Counted from the first letter of the stretch, positions 23,401-35,700 are shown. The stretch: 64,000 nucleotides of DNA from Scenedesmus sp. ARA3 (GCA_004335835.1 RWJK01001695.1:1-64000); one strand, 5' to 3'. Notes: generated by a model not told the origin, from the letters alone. Translations and numbers: made by a program.

Positions 23401-25832
23401 GCCTGACATGGACATTGCCTTTTCAAATGTGCTTGCAGGGGCGGCAGCTGCTGTACGGCTGGATGCAGGAGCACCGCCGCGTGCCCACCCCGCCTGCGCT
23501 GTGTGAGGACTTCTGCTATGCCGGCTGCATCGGCACCCCCAGGGTGCTGACACTGCTGGGTGACAGGCTGTACCAGACGCCCCTGCCGGAAATTGATGCA
23601 CTGCGGACAAGGTGAGGCACCTTATGCTGCTGGTGCACCACATCACAACATGTGGTGACGCCTGTGCTGCTGTGTTCTTCTTGCTGAAGCGTATGTCGCA
23701 GGCATTGGATGCATTTGTGGTTGTTATTGGTTTGTTGCAAGAGTGCGCAACACCCCCAGGGTGCTGAAACTGCTGGGTGACAGGCTGTACCAGACGCCCC
23801 TGCGGGAGACTGATGCACTGCGGACCAGGTGCGTGCTATTCTATTCTGCTGCTTTTGATTCATTTCTTAACATTCCATCTAAAGCGTGTGCTGCTGATGC
23901 ATAATCGTGATAGGCAAGGGTGCGAATGGATAGTTTTTTGGGTTCATTGCAGTAGTGACCAGCAGTGACCAGCGCGGGTGCTGACACTGCTGGGTGACAG
24001 GCTCTACCAGACGCCGCTGCCAGAGATCGATGCACTGCGGACAAGGTGCGTGCTGCTCTGCTGCTTATCAATGGTAGGTTTGTTTTGGTTTGTTGCAGTA
24101 GGAGCAGCGCAATTGCTGTAGCTGCTGGGTGACTGGCTGTACCAGACACCCCTGCCAGAGATCGATGCACTTCGGACCAGGTGTGAACGGTGTGGTTTTT
24201 GTGTGTTTCACATTGCAGCTTGGTGCAGTCATGTTTGATCCCTGCATGTTGCGACGTAATGGTGTTTTTTCCTGTTGCGCACTGCACACAGAATTAGCCA
24301 TGGTGACCGTGGCGCAGTGCTACATAGTCGCTAGCGCATATGATGCTGCTCAGTTGCACTTACCACCACCACCAGCTCTTGCTGAGAACACTGAGCTTTG
24401 ACTCAGCGCCTTTACCTGCCATTGCTTTGCTGCTGCTCTGCTTGCTGCTGCGTTGTACTGCTGCTTTGCAGGGTGTCCTGGCATGCGCAGGACCTGTCCC
24501 TCGGCCCTGATGGCCCCCTGCTGCCGCTGCAAGTGGTCAGCGGCACACACCTCGACATCAACATCAGCTTCCAGCCACCCTCAACATACACACCACCATT
24601 CATGGCCACAGCAGCAGCAGACACAGCAGCATCTACAGCAGACAACACAGCAGCAGCAGCAGCAGCAGCAGAGTCAGCGCGTGTTGGCCTCATCTTCAAG
24701 TCCTGGAGGCCCTGCGGCAGTGGCGCTGCTGTGCTGTCCTTTGACTGGTCAACTGCTGCTTTGACGGTTGACTTTGACGAGCCGTTGCCGGATGCTTACA
24801 CCCCAAACCCTGAAGACACACCGGAGCGCAAGCGAGTTGGCGGTGTGCTGCGCAACTACGTGCCAGGTGTGTAGCATAGTTGATGCCAAAATTGCGGAAG
24901 TGGTTGTTGTTTGTGGAGATCATTTTTGCATTTCTCATTTCAGGGGGTGCTCTGTTCAGCAGTGAAGGTGGGTCTAGGTGTTTGGTGCTCTTATTGGCTG
25001 TGTTGAGTGTCGACTTTGATAAGCCGCTGCCGGATGCGTACACACAAAACCCTGAGGACACACCGGAGCGCAAGCGCGTAGGAGGCATGCTGCGCAATTA
25101 TGTGCCAGGTGCGGGCCACAATATGCTATGCTATGCATGCAAGCTTCGCCTGCGGCAGTTGCATTCAAGTCGTGGACTAGTTTGAACAGCCGGGGCTCCA
25201 CTGCAGCAGCTGTTCTCTTGTTCCATGTGCATCTGTCATTTTCCTCTGCACCGACAACATGCTGCTGCTGCTGCTGTTACAAATCCTACGCGTCGGAGGC
25301 AGGCAAGCCTGCTTGAGCCTATGCTCTTCCATGCGTAAATTAGAGAAGGACAAGGACAGGCCTGGGCCTGAGAGCTCTATCGTAAGAACTCATTCCCATC
25401 CTACTACGCTGCTGCTGCTGCTGTTGTCCTGTCTGTGCTGCTGCTACTTCTTTCACTACTGTTGCAGGCAGCCCGCTGTCCCTGCGTTTGCTGCTGGACG
25501 GCTCAGCGCTCGAAGTCTTCACATCAACCGGCGAAACCCTCACCACCCGCATCTACCGGGGACACCCTCCTTCCACCATCACCTGCAGCAGCCCCACAAC
25601 CCCACCAAACACAGCAGCTGGGTTCGCAGAAGATGCGACCGGTATCTCGCTGTTTGCTGCCGGTGCTGCGGTGGCTGTGAGCAGAATTGATGTTTGGGAG
25701 ATGGGCTGCTGCGTGGTTGAGCTGCAGGATTCATCTTGGCTGGATGAGGCTATACATGAGCACCCGCAGCACCAGGCGGATGATGCTGACTTGGACAGGG
25801 TGCTTCGCCAAGCAGCACGCAGCACTGCCGGC

Positions 25833-25874
<42 letters not shown>

Positions 25875-26056
25875 TGCAAGCACCAGGCTGACGATGCTGA
25901 CCTGGACAGGGTGCTGCGGCAGGCAGCACGCAGCACTGCCGGCACTGCTGCAGCTGCTGCTGCTGCTGCCTGCAAGCACCAAGCTGACGATGCTGACCTG
26001 GATCGGGTGCTGCGCCAGGCAGCACGCAGCACTGCAAGCAGCAGCGGCGGCAGCAC

Positions 26057-26093
<37 letters not shown>

Positions 26094-26321
26094 GCGGCCC
26101 TGCCGGGGGCCAGAGCAGCTGATGGTGCAGCTGCTGCAGCTGCAGCACCCATCACTCATGAGGCCGGTGCAGCATTGGATGGTGGGCTTTGTGGTGGGCT
26201 GCAGGATGGGCTGCAGGATGCGGTGGCAGAGGCTGTGGTGGGCCTGCAGGAGGCTGCGGCTGGTACTCAGGCGCAGGTGGAGTGTGCTTTCCTGCATGAC
26301 CTGCACATTGCTGCCGCTTGA
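17755..26321 (+). CDS. GH32 beta-fructofuranosidase (invertase-like)
   Basis: Nine exons: 17755-18092, 18647-18804, 19060-19110, 19928-20044, 20750-20965, 21383-22544, 23439-23611, 24472-24866 and 25468-26321; about 1,150 aa. All junctions keep phase except inside exon 6. GH32 hallmarks appear in order. GWSSDPCGPIFYKGRYHLFY replaces the canonical WMNDPNG box but keeps the nucleophile Asp. DADGCFSG and VIMYTG follow, then CWRDPF (transition-state Asp) and DWECP (acid/base Glu). Next are WWRGSYDG, GRQLLYGWMQEHRR and the beta-sandwich strands LLLDGSALEVFTSTG and GISLFAAG. It should hydrolyse sucrose or fructans. Between WECP and the next box is a ~280-residue Ser/Ala-rich insert ending in a CAG tract where the frame changes (+1 to 0). 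The C-terminus adds three copies of DDADLDRVLRQAARST. No clear signal peptide; the start is uncertain. Confidence 0.88.
18243..18575 (+). repeat. Three partial copies of GH32 exon 2 (5' part)
   Basis: Copies start after CAG at about 18244, 18356 and 18527 and repeat YHLFYQHLRSSCQWYWGLCW-like sequence before the real exon at 18647. The first lacks the YHLFY codons and the third stops after SSCQF. The spacer sequence between copies (CACTGTACTGCC, TGTACTGCCTGTTGT) is itself repetitive. Confidence 0.9.
19006..19053 (+). repeat. (CTG)n before the GH32 exon 3 acceptor
   Basis: Sixteen CTG units followed by CTCTGCAG, the acceptor of exon 3 at 19060. Confidence 0.95.
19325..19835 (+). repeat. Four partial copies of GH32 exon 4 (5' part)
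   Basis: Copies after CAG at about 19327, 19467, 19647 and 19786 repeat VYLKANREAVAAH with or without GLPPPGHDP. The complete exon starts at 19928. Spacing is about 140-180 bases. The intron stretch GCTGTAAACACACAC is repeated with each copy. Confidence 0.92.
20205..20702 (+). repeat. Three partial copies of GH32 exon 5 with (CTG)n tracts
   Basis: Copies at about 20307-20380, 20493-20570 and 20629-20702 repeat DDPDLTVWRKLPEPVMATAP-like sequence and each breaks off at the codons for NIT into a (CTG)n tract. The longest tract (20384-20472) is about 29 units. The complete exon is 20750-20965. The CTG tract is therefore part of the duplicated unit. Confidence 0.92.
21090..21160 (+). repeat. Partial copy of GH32 exon 5 (3' part)
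   Basis: GEEWVVGLVSGVKGVADAVL repeats GEEWVVGLASGVKGVGGAVL of the real exon and lies downstream of it, as expected for a donor-side copy. Confidence 0.9.
22180..22206 (+). other. Frame switch at a CAG tract in GH32 exon 6
   Basis: Before the tract the GH32 frame is codon phase 1 (TNLYAWLEQAPEP). After it the only GH32-like frame is phase 0 (VEDAVVLVDG then WFFAISPEAC). Exon 6 length (1,162 bases) is two bases off the length needed by its flanking junctions, which confirms the mismatch independently. Either a repeat-length sequencing error or indel, or an unrecognised small intron. Confidence 0.75.
22597..23036 (+). repeat. Three partial copies of GH32 exon 6 (3' part)
   Basis: Copies at 22597-22664, 22848-22914 and 22980-23034 repeat GPHKLDLGTTLYAATLWQDP-like sequence. 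Each ends AAGGTG like the true donor at 22545. They lie downstream of the real exon end and decay with distance. Confidence 0.9.
23302..23365 (+). repeat. Partial copy of GH32 exon 7 (5' part)
   Basis: GRQLLYGWMQTHRRVPTPSL after a TATGCAG acceptor, 136 bases upstream of the real exon 7 start (GRQLLYGWMQEHRRVPTPPA at 23439). Confidence 0.9.
23750..24182 (+). repeat. Three partial copies of GH32 exon 7 (3' part)
   Basis: Copies at 23750-23829, 23973-24044 and 24121-24181 repeat VLTLLGDRLYQTPLPEIDAL-like sequence followed by AGGTG donors. All lie downstream of the real exon end at 23611. Confidence 0.92.
25008..25111 (+). repeat. Partial copy of GH32 exon 8 (3' part)
   Basis: DFDKPLPDAYTQNPEDTPER and the following VGGMLRNYVPG repeat the end of exon 8 (24770-24866) with a GTGCGG donor. 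Confidence 0.92.
25770..26036 (+). repeat. In-frame triple repeat in GH32 exon 9
   Basis: Three coding copies of HQADDADLDRVLRQAARST-type sequence, separated by poly-Ala from (GCT)n. Unlike the intronic copies these stay in frame and are translated, giving a charged helical repeat C-terminal to the GH32 sandwich. Confidence 0.85.
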
Positions 26322-26405
26322 TCAGCAAGTGTTGGTCTTTTGAGTGTGGTGTTTGAACTGCCTGTTGTGCTACACTTGGGCTGGCATGTGCTTTCTAGGT
26401 GGGCC

Positions 26406-26410
26406 TGTAA
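26406..26410 (+). promoter_or_regulatory. TGTAA polyadenylation-type signal of GH32 gene
   Basis: TGTAA lies 85 bases after the GH32 stop at 26319-26321, a normal chlorophyte 3' UTR distance. Confidence 0.45.
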
Positions 26411-29400
26411 TAGATGGTCGTTTTGAGTGCTGTTGCATTGCAGCAGTGATGGCAGGGATGTTTGCAGCACAGTCTGGCGTTGTGACAGCTTGTGCAAGCG
26501 GTGAATGCATAGTTGCTGCAGAAGTTGCCTACGTGAGTGACGTAGCGTGGCTTTATGACTACCTGCTTACCTGTGACAGCCGCTTCAGTTGCCTGCAGTG
26601 CGGCCAACGTTGTTGACACATGTCGACCCTGTCGCAGTTGCGTACTCCCATCACTGAAAGGCCTCAGTGGCCTAAAGCGACGGATGACAGTTGTTGACTG
26701 TTAGTGAGCTGTTGACAGCAGCAGGCGTGACTATGAAGGTGTTATGGACTGGTAGCGGTCAGTATGCTGTGGCTCCGTGTGCTTTGTTGCTCTTGCAGTG
26801 CAGCCGCAGCTGCAAATTAACTGCACATGTGCACAGACTCACATCAGTAAGACTACAGCAGCGCGATGGTCGCTATGACATGTTGTCTCATGCTGGGGAG
26901 GGTACAACACACAGCACAAGGCCCAGGAGCAAATGGGCAGGGAGGTGTAAATTTCAGTGTGCCATGTTGCACAGTGAATGACTATGGTTTAGGCGGTGGT
27001 TGCAATGCGGCCTGCGCTATTGTATGTTTTGTCGTAGTGTGGATTGCCCAAGTGCTGCTGATTCAGAAGTACTGTTGACATTTAGCCCAGGCTCACTGCC
27101 AGCAGCAGCAGCGGCTGTGTAGCCGCCGCACTCTGTTCAGCAGCTGCAGGGCGCTAACAAGCTTAGGAGGTGGAGCGACACCTGTGTTGTGCACATGGTG
27201 CCAGGTGTCGTCTGTCTGTCTGTCTATGCAGTAGCAGTACCTGTACATACCCTTTTTGCGGTGCTTTGCTGTGCATTGTGTTGTATAGAGGAGCAGCCCA
27301 GATGCCTGTCTGTCCAGCAGGAGTCTCTGTGTGCGGTGCTATATCGTGCATTGTGTTGATCAACAGGAGCAGCCCAGATGGCTATGTGGCCACCCTGTCT
27401 CTCCAATGATTGGATGACATATCGCGACCCAACATAGACCAGCTTTCCCTGATCCAGCATGCGTTACACCTCCTATGAGGAATAACAGAACGTGTTTTGC
27501 AACATGTTATCTGTCATATTTGGTTCCAGCCCGCATCCTGTGGGATGCGTTGCGGCTGGACAGCCAGTTGCAAAAGCATTTGCACAACAGCAAGGAGCCC
27601 AGATGGCTGCAGCACATTACACTGCAGCCACCCTGTCTCCTTCTCTACTGCAGGGCTTTAGAATGCTGTGCATTCACTGTCATGTGAATGGCAGTCAGCA
27701 CATAAAGTTGCATTTTGTGGGGAGGAGGTGCTGCCAGCGTTGCAGCAATGGGGGTTCACCATATGTTGGGGCTTGATATGTGCCACAATCGCAACCAGCA
27801 GTCCTGCTCGCTTTGCTGAGTACGTGTGATGTTGTACTTACATTTGGCAGTACTGCAGGAAACAGGTGACGTGGTGGCTTGCTGCATTAGTGCTAGCTAG
27901 CCTACAGGCTGCCGGCAATGTTTGCGTGTAGACCTGTCATTCTGCTGCATTGCTTCGGGCAGGAAGGCATTATGTTATGTACTTCTCAAGGTTAATTTGT
28001 CACAGGGATCCGCCTGATCATGATGGTCAAATTACAACAGGCTGTGAAGCTTTTCAAGTCAAGCCTTGCACCCTCAGCAACCTGTGAGCTGAGTTATGTT
28101 TTGGCAACATGTTGTCTCAGATTGTTTGCTTTATGCCGGTGCGCTTTACTGATATGCTGTGGCATGTTGCGCATGCATGGTGTTGGGCTTTAGCCAAGCT
28201 GGCTGTACCGTGGTGTGCTGCAGTTTCATCATCATCATGTTACTCATCAAGCCATAGCATCAACGTGTGCTGCAGTTTGTTGCGTTTCAGCAATTCAGCG
28301 AGTGGGTATCCAGCTGCTGTCCTTGGGTTGTTGGTTGTGGTATCACCTTTGCAAAGTGCTGCTGCCGCTGGTGGCTGTGCTGCCGCAAAGATTCCCGCTA
28401 TGCAGGTTGCCATGCACAATGTTGAGATGCAGGCAACACCTGGCAAGGAAGTTGAGCTGCTGCGTTTGAGCTATGTTGACAGCGACAGTTGTGTGGAATG
28501 ATCACGCAACTCTGAGAGACGGTTCTCAAGCTCAAGTGTCAACACAGAGCGTCGTGAGTGGCACCTAGTCTATCAAACTGTTTTTGTGCCAGCAGCGCAG
28601 CGCTGGGCACCCTGAAAACTGCTGGTCAGCAGCTGTGTGGGCTGGACGGTGCGTTGGCAGTCACTGACAGGTCGAGTCGACTGACTCCCGTGCACCACGT
28701 GGTCTGAACATGTCCATGTGCACAGCTGCGTCTGCGACGTTTCTCTTGTAACAGTAGTCTTTAACATACTCTACGTTACCATCAGCCACCTATGCCACTG
28801 CATGTTCTTGTTGCACGCACCTCCAGCAACAGATACACCAGCAGGCCAATGCGGCCCAGACTGACAGCTGAGCTACCTGTCATCAACCATAACAACAGAG
28901 CCACCGAGCAAACAACCCACCACGGTGATCCCCCAGCAGGTGCAAAAGCAACAAATCACAATGTGCTGCAAAGCAAGATATCCGTAACGCATGTCTCGAC
29001 CCAGGGATGGCTCTGCCTTGAAGAAATGAGGTGGACACCAGAATGCGTCAATGCTGCAACATGGTCTGGACCACGCACCATGAAACACACGATGCATGGC
29101 CACAGTGATGCACGGCTGCCCGTTCCCTGCATAGCTAGGCCACTGCCCTGCCGCAGCGGCTGCATATAAGCTGTCATTGCTAGCATCTTAGGCACTGACA
29201 GCAGACACATGTTGCGTCCATTCCATCCACCAGGATCACCACACAGGGCGTGAGCTGTGCGCCTTCACCAACCAGCCACCGCCTTGGTACTGCACCTTGA
29301 CCTCAGACACCAGCCTGTGGCGCTGCAAGAGTCAATTCAGCACACCTGCTTTCATTCTTTGAACCAGCAGCTGCGGCAGCTGCAACAATGGGACACCGCA

Positions 29401-29786
29401 AGGAAACAGCAACAGGTGCCATATTGCAAACTTGGCGGCCAAGCTGTGCTCCACTTGCTCAAACCCAGCAGCATCCCTTGACAAACACCACAGACACGCA
29501 GCACGACAGCACCCACGCAAGCCAAACTGCAAACACGACATCACCCTGTTAGTCATATGCATTCTCACTTCTTCAGCGAGCCATGCCACTGGCCACCTAG
29601 CGTGCTACACACCTCAGCACCGCATGGAGCGCTGTACCATCACAGCGCCTGTGTACTCCTTCCCTCTCACGGCACGGCAGTGCACTTGCCACCAGGCACC
29701 CACACCTGCTGAATGCACTCCACCGCGAGCATCCTCTTCTCTTTGCTCGGGCTCAGCGCAAGCCGCATCACCAGGAATGCAGGACT
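26411..29786. other. Intergenic between convergent genes, no gene recognised
   Basis: 3.4 kb between the GH32 end (+) and the ABCG end (-). It contains a two-copy tandem repeat at 27256-27379 with a further GGAGCCCAGATGGCTGC echo at 27593. Otherwise it has only short overlapping frames without domain signals. I see no RNA gene. Confidence 0.5.
27256..27379. repeat. Orphan ~75-base tandem repeat
   Basis: TGCGGTGCTTTGCTGTGCAT and onward to GGAGCAGCCCAGATG (27256-27303) is repeated at 27331-27379. A third partial GGAGCCCAGATGGCTGC..GCCACCCTGTCTC echo occurs at 27593-27645. The pattern is like the exon-edge copies elsewhere, but no parent exon was found. Confidence 0.7.
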
Positions 29787-32700
29787 TTACCGCTTCAGGA
29801 AGTTCATGTACTTAAGTGCCAGAATCGACGTCACCCTGAAGAACACCACGTAGCCAAACACAATCGCCAGGCACCACCAGCGCATGTCGTAGTCAAAGTC
29901 AAACAGCATCTTTGTGAAGCTGCTGACAGGCATGCGGCGGCCCGCAAACTGCACCAGCTGATTCGTGACATCACCCAGCTGGCTGACCCCCAGGCCGTAC
30001 AGCACCCAGGTGGTGGGCACCAGGCGGTTGAGCCAGCGCCAGTAGCTGGGCATGGCGGGGTATGCGATGACGAAGCCGTTGAAGAGGTTGAACATGAAGT
30101 TCAGCCCCGCGCCAACCACCTGCGATTGAAGATGGTGCATTTGAAACAGAAGAAAATGGCAGCAGCAAGTGCAGAGTCAGGGGTTGTGCATGCAAGCGGC
30201 AGGTACAGGAGGCAGAAGCACTGCAAACCTGTTGCAGCACACAATCCATGTGAGAAATCTAAGCGCGGAGGATGACCGACCACAGTCGAGTACAACAACA
30301 AAGAGCGAGCTCAAGCACACGCACCTGTGCGATCTGCTGGCTGGGCGTGACATACACCATGAACTGCCCGAAGATGGTGTAGAAGCTGATGCTGGCCAGG
30401 AACATCATGAAGTAGAAGAAGCACTTCTCCGCCTGTGCCTGGAAGCCGATCATGGAGTAGATCACTGGCACAAACAGCAGCGCCTGCAGGAACAGGGTGC
30501 AAAACACAAGGAGAGGTCAGCAACAAAAGGAGAGGTCAGCAACAATGGGAGATGCATGATGAGTCTGACAATCAACAGAGGCAGCAGGCGTCCCTAGACT
30601 ATACCGAGTGTTCAGGACACTGGCTGCATGTGGTGCTGCGCCACATGCCACAGCACACCAGCTGCTGGGCTGCAGCAACGCACCTGGATGAGCAGGTAGG
30701 GGATCTCCACCAGTGCAATGGCCACGCCATATGCGAAGGGGTCGTACGGCAGCGCACCGCGCTCACGGTAGAACACCACGCGCTCCATGCCTAGCAGGGG
30801 AAACACGCAGCAGCAATGAAGGGATGGCTTCAGCAGCATGATGAGCAACAGCGACAGCAGCTGCATAAGACTGGCTGCAGAACCATTCAGAAGACACCTT
30901 GCACCACTACCATGTAGCATGGTCACGCGCTTGCTGCTGGCCTTGAGCAGCTGCTGCGGAAATACATCCCAGGCAGCCTGTGCTCAGCACACACTGCCAC
31001 TGCCACATCCGGCAACAGCCAGCCAGCTGACAGCTGGCCATGCAGCACTGCACTCACCCACGAGCGGCATGACTGCCATGAGGTTGGTCATGCCCAGGAA
31101 GTTGGTGCTGGAGAACATGATGCCCATGATGTTCTGCACATTGCCCATGGCCGCGTACGGCTTGGGCAGGTGGCCCGCCCTGCGCAGCGGCACATCAACA
31201 GCAGCCGTGTGTTACATTGGCACCAGACTGTAGATCCACCGTATTCGCACCAGCGCGTGATGGAGGCTTGCATGATGCAGTTGCTGCCTTGTGCATCATG
31301 GCGCGGCTGTGTGATGATGACACTCCTCGCCATGCTAAAGCAGTGCCTGACATGCTGTGTCGATTCACTGACCAGCATTGCCCAGCCACTCACTTGAAGT
31401 ACATGGAGCCGTAAATGAAGGCCACGCACAGCGTGAGGAAGCAGCGCGCGAGCGTGTAGCTGGGTGTGCGCCAGTACACCAGCCAGTACTTGAGCAGCAG
31501 CTCGCGCACCTGCAGCACCACATGAAGCACACGTAGTGCGCAGCTTCTGTCAGCACAGCATCAGCCACAGCCGCTGATTGCTCAGCGTAGTGCCGCTATC
31601 TTATTGAGATTAGTCATTTGCAGGATGACTAACTGTGAGTTGTCAAAGCTTCATGCTTTGACTCCTGCTCATGCAACAGTGGCTCAAACCCCTCACCTGG
31701 ATGTTGAAGGGCTGCGCGTACATGGACGTCATCTTCAGCTGCATGCCAGATGCCAGCCCCTCCTGCACCAGCCGCTCACACTCCACTGCATTGCTCGCCG
31801 CCAGGCTGCTGGCTGCGTACACGCCAGGCCAGTCGATGCTGTTGGGCTGCGAGACCATGGCCATGCTGCCGCCTGTGACCTCCAGCATCCAGGTGGCTGG
31901 GTTCTGGCCGGCTGCGATTGGGCAGGTGCCTGCGCAGGGATTGGCGTAGCCAGAAGAGCTATCAGAGTTGCAACGACAGGTGCATGGTTGCAGCAGCTGC
32001 TAGTTTGCATGTGCCTGCGTGCAACAGGCTCAAGCTGCTCGTGCTTACACAGCAACTGGCGCGCTACTGGCCCCAGTGCAAAGTTGCACATGGTGTCCAA
32101 AGGTCCTATATGGCATGCACTGCTTATTGTATAAAACCTCCGTCTCACCTGGCACAGACTGCAGGTACGAGATCAGCTGGCTGCTCTCATCGCCCAGTGG
32201 CCCGAAGTAGGTGGTGCGCCCGCCGCGCTGCGCAGCACACAACAGCAAAGCTTCAACATTTGCAGCCAGCCTAGTGCAAGCTATATGTGCAGTTAACTCA
32301 TCAAGCTGATGCAACTGCTCTTTTCTAACACTCGCCAGTGACAGGGAAAATATGCCTGGAACCAGCATTGCATGGCTGGTTGAACAATGAAACTGGGACA
32401 GTTGGCCACCTAAGCACAGTGGCAGCACAGAGCCCCACCTGAAGCAGCAGCAGGGTGTCGAAGGCCTCAAAGATCTCGATGGACGGCTGGTGGATGGTCA
32501 CCATCACGGTGCGCCCGCTCAGCGCCACGTTGCGCACTGCACGCATCACGATGGCTGCAGCGCGTGCATCAAGACCTGCAACAGCAACAAGGGAACACAA
32601 GATATTATGTGGGAAGCCATCACAGGTGCTTGCAGTACCGGCTGCAGCTACTAGCTTTTGGCCGTACACATGGAGTGTACGGGTTCCCAGATGTGGCTGC

Positions 32701-35700
32701 AGTGAGCAGCTGTGTCACAAGCTGGCAACCGCAGCCTGGTTGATGTATCGCAATGCCATGCCACACCTGAGGTGGGCTCGTCCATGAACACCACACTGGG
32801 GTTGGCCACCAGCTCCACTGCAAAGCTATATCACTTTCTATCGCTCAGACAAAGGCAGCAAAACACCAACCTGAGGTGGGCTCGTCCATGAACACCACAC
32901 TGGGGTTGGCCACCAGCTCCACCGCAATCGTCAGCCGCTTGAGCTGCTCCGTGCTGAGGCCGCCTGCACCACCCGGCAGCCCCACCAGGCTGAAGGACAG
33001 GTCGGTCAGGTCCACGATGTCAATCACCTGCTCCACGTACGCGCGCACCTGCGGGTTGAGTCAAATCAGAGGCAGCACCACACAATGCGCGGTAAGCACA
33101 TGACGGCAAGCACAACGCATTGATGTTGATCACCTGCTCCACGTACACGCGCACCTGCGCAGGGACAAACGGTGTGAAGGCAGGCAGCACCACAAGAAGT
33201 GCAGTAAAGCGTATTACGGCAGGGCGCAATGCCATACATCGATGAACTGCCCCATGTATGCACGCACCTGTGCAGTTGCACATGTCATCATGGCAGACAG
33301 CACCGCGTCAACCCTGCCAGCAGACAGCAAGCTATGAGTATTCACAAGCTGCATGTACTGCCCTGTGAGGCGCCTGCATCAACCAAGCGTGCTACGACAA
33401 CCTCCCCAGCCCGCTTACAGCACACAGCACCCACCTGCTGGTCGGGCACCTTCGGGCTCAGCCTCAGCCGCCCGCTGAACCACAGCGCCTCAATCACGGT
33501 CTGTGCCGGCGTGTGCACGTCCATCTGCTCCACATAGCCAACCACGCGGCTCCAGCTGGACTTGACAATGGGCTGGCCGTTGACCAGCAGGTGGCCGGTG
33601 GTGCGCCCGACGGTCTTGCGGCCGCAGATGACGTCCATGAGCGTGGTCTTGCCTGCAAGCATGATTAAATGATGAGGATGCGGATGCTCGTTGATGTGTG
33701 GTGCCTTATGTGTGCATGTTCTAGTGGCTGCGCTGGAGCTGCATTCAAGTGCAGCTGTTGAGCGGCAAGGGTGTTTGAATACACATGCACTCCGTGCTGC
33801 TGTCCCTTACCTGCTCCAGAGCCGCCCATGAGCGCCATGAGCTTGCCAGGCACTGCATGCCCGCTCACGCCCTTCAGCAGCTCCAGCTCCTTCGGCGGCG
33901 GCAGCGCAGCCACATCTGCTGCTGCGCCAAGGTCAGCGGCCCTGTCCCCCGCACCCGACCAGGCCCGGCCAGCCTCTGCGTCCCTGCTGAATCGCTGCTT
34001 GCGAGCTGACAGCGTGACCTTGCTGGGCGTGACAGGGCCCAGTGCCGCGTCGCGCGCAAAGCCAGGGTCTATGCTGCTGTTGTGGCTGCTGTTGGACCTG
34101 CCTAGCAGGCCCCAGCCCCCCTTCTTGTACGATGGGTTCGGCACAAAATACCTGCAGCAATAGCAAGCGAACATGTGTGTGAGATCAAGGGCGGGAAACA
34201 CAGGCCAAGCCTTTCAAAGTCCAAAAATTGTGATTTGTGCATGAGCATGCCGGCATTGTGGCAGCACTCTGCTACACCAGATGCTCGCAACACCTATCAT
34301 GACACACTGTAGCAGTTTACGCAGTCTGAAAGGCACCTGGCCCTTGGTACACACCTCAGCTCCTGGAACACCAGTGTGATGGGGGTGAAGTCCAGCCCGC
34401 CATCCATGTTGATGCGCACAGCGCGCGGCGAGAACACCTCGCCAGGGTCTGATGGCCTGAAAGCACTCTTGATCAGGTGCAGGCCGCTGCTGAAGCTGTT
34501 GGTGGCACCTATGCAAGGAGAGAGCGCACACAGAGAGCGGTTATGCACATGCATGCAGGTGAACAGGGTATGCGTGCCGCATATGCAGAGTGATGATCAT
34601 GTGGCAGGCTGCGTGATGTGCAGACAAGCACACACACCGAAGCGTCGACTCTCAGTTTGCAGGTTTAAAAGTATGTGCACAGGGAACCAGGACAGGATAC
34701 CAAAAGACAAACAGGCTGTACAGAACAAAGTGCTGCAGCCCACCTGCCAGGGACGCCCGCCAGCCACCCTCATGTGATCCCCTGCTGTACGTGCTGCCGT
34801 TGTCCCCAGCAGCAGCCCCGCCATTGTAGTGCCTGGGAGAGCCGGACAAGCTGCTGGCTGTCGTGTTCGATCCATTTGTGGATGTGCCTGCTGCATGGGA
34901 GTTGCGCCGGGTCGCCTTTGACAGGCGGGACATGCCTGTGGCTTTAGCTGCGGCCTCCTGGTGGCGCCGCAGCAGCTGCAGCTGCGCCTCTGCCCGGCGC
35001 TGCTCTGCCGCCTCGCGCACAAGCTCCAGCTGCTTTGCATCTGGCACGTGGGCCACCTTCTGGGGCCCAGTCACCCAGTCCAGCGCCAGGCAGGTGGCTG
35101 CGCTGAGGATGATGTAGGCGCCAAACCTGCAAACGCACAGAGCACCAAAGAGGCCTGCATTTAGTGCAGCACAGGCTAGCAGAACTAATTGCAACTGCTC
35201 AATGTGTTGGACCGGCCAGCTATGTGCAGCAAGTCATTTATGTCGTCTCAACAACAAAGGGGGCATCGCAAAGTCAGCTGAGACTTGTGTGTTGCCAACT
35301 CACAGGAAGGCGATGCCAATGACGATCCAGTTCTCATCTGTGTAGAAGTCAAATGAGATCAGCGCTGCCTGGCCCATGGTGTAGGCACCAGGCACGCCTA
35401 GCACCTTCTGTGACCACTGGGGGGAGCGGAACTCGTTGATGACCAGAGCGCGCAGCGCGTACGCAAACTGCACAGCGCAAGGCAGAGTGAGGGTCAGCAA
35501 CATAGGTTTGGAATATCACGCGTGGCAGCCAGCACGTCTGCTGCGCATGCGTACACAGAGCATGTCGGCTAGCAACACTGCTGGTAGCGCTGTGCGGCGT
35601 ATGTTCAAAGCATGCTACAAGGCCCATCGTCCATCAAGTACAGAGAAACAGATTCGCTATGGCAGCACAGGCTTGCTCACCGGACTGAGGTAGTACGCCC

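Noticed and set aside
34860..34872. GTTCGATCC as a tRNA T-loop
   Set aside because: It lies inside an ABCG coding exon and no acceptor or anticodon arm can be built around it. Other TTCGA occurrences also lacked cloverleafs.
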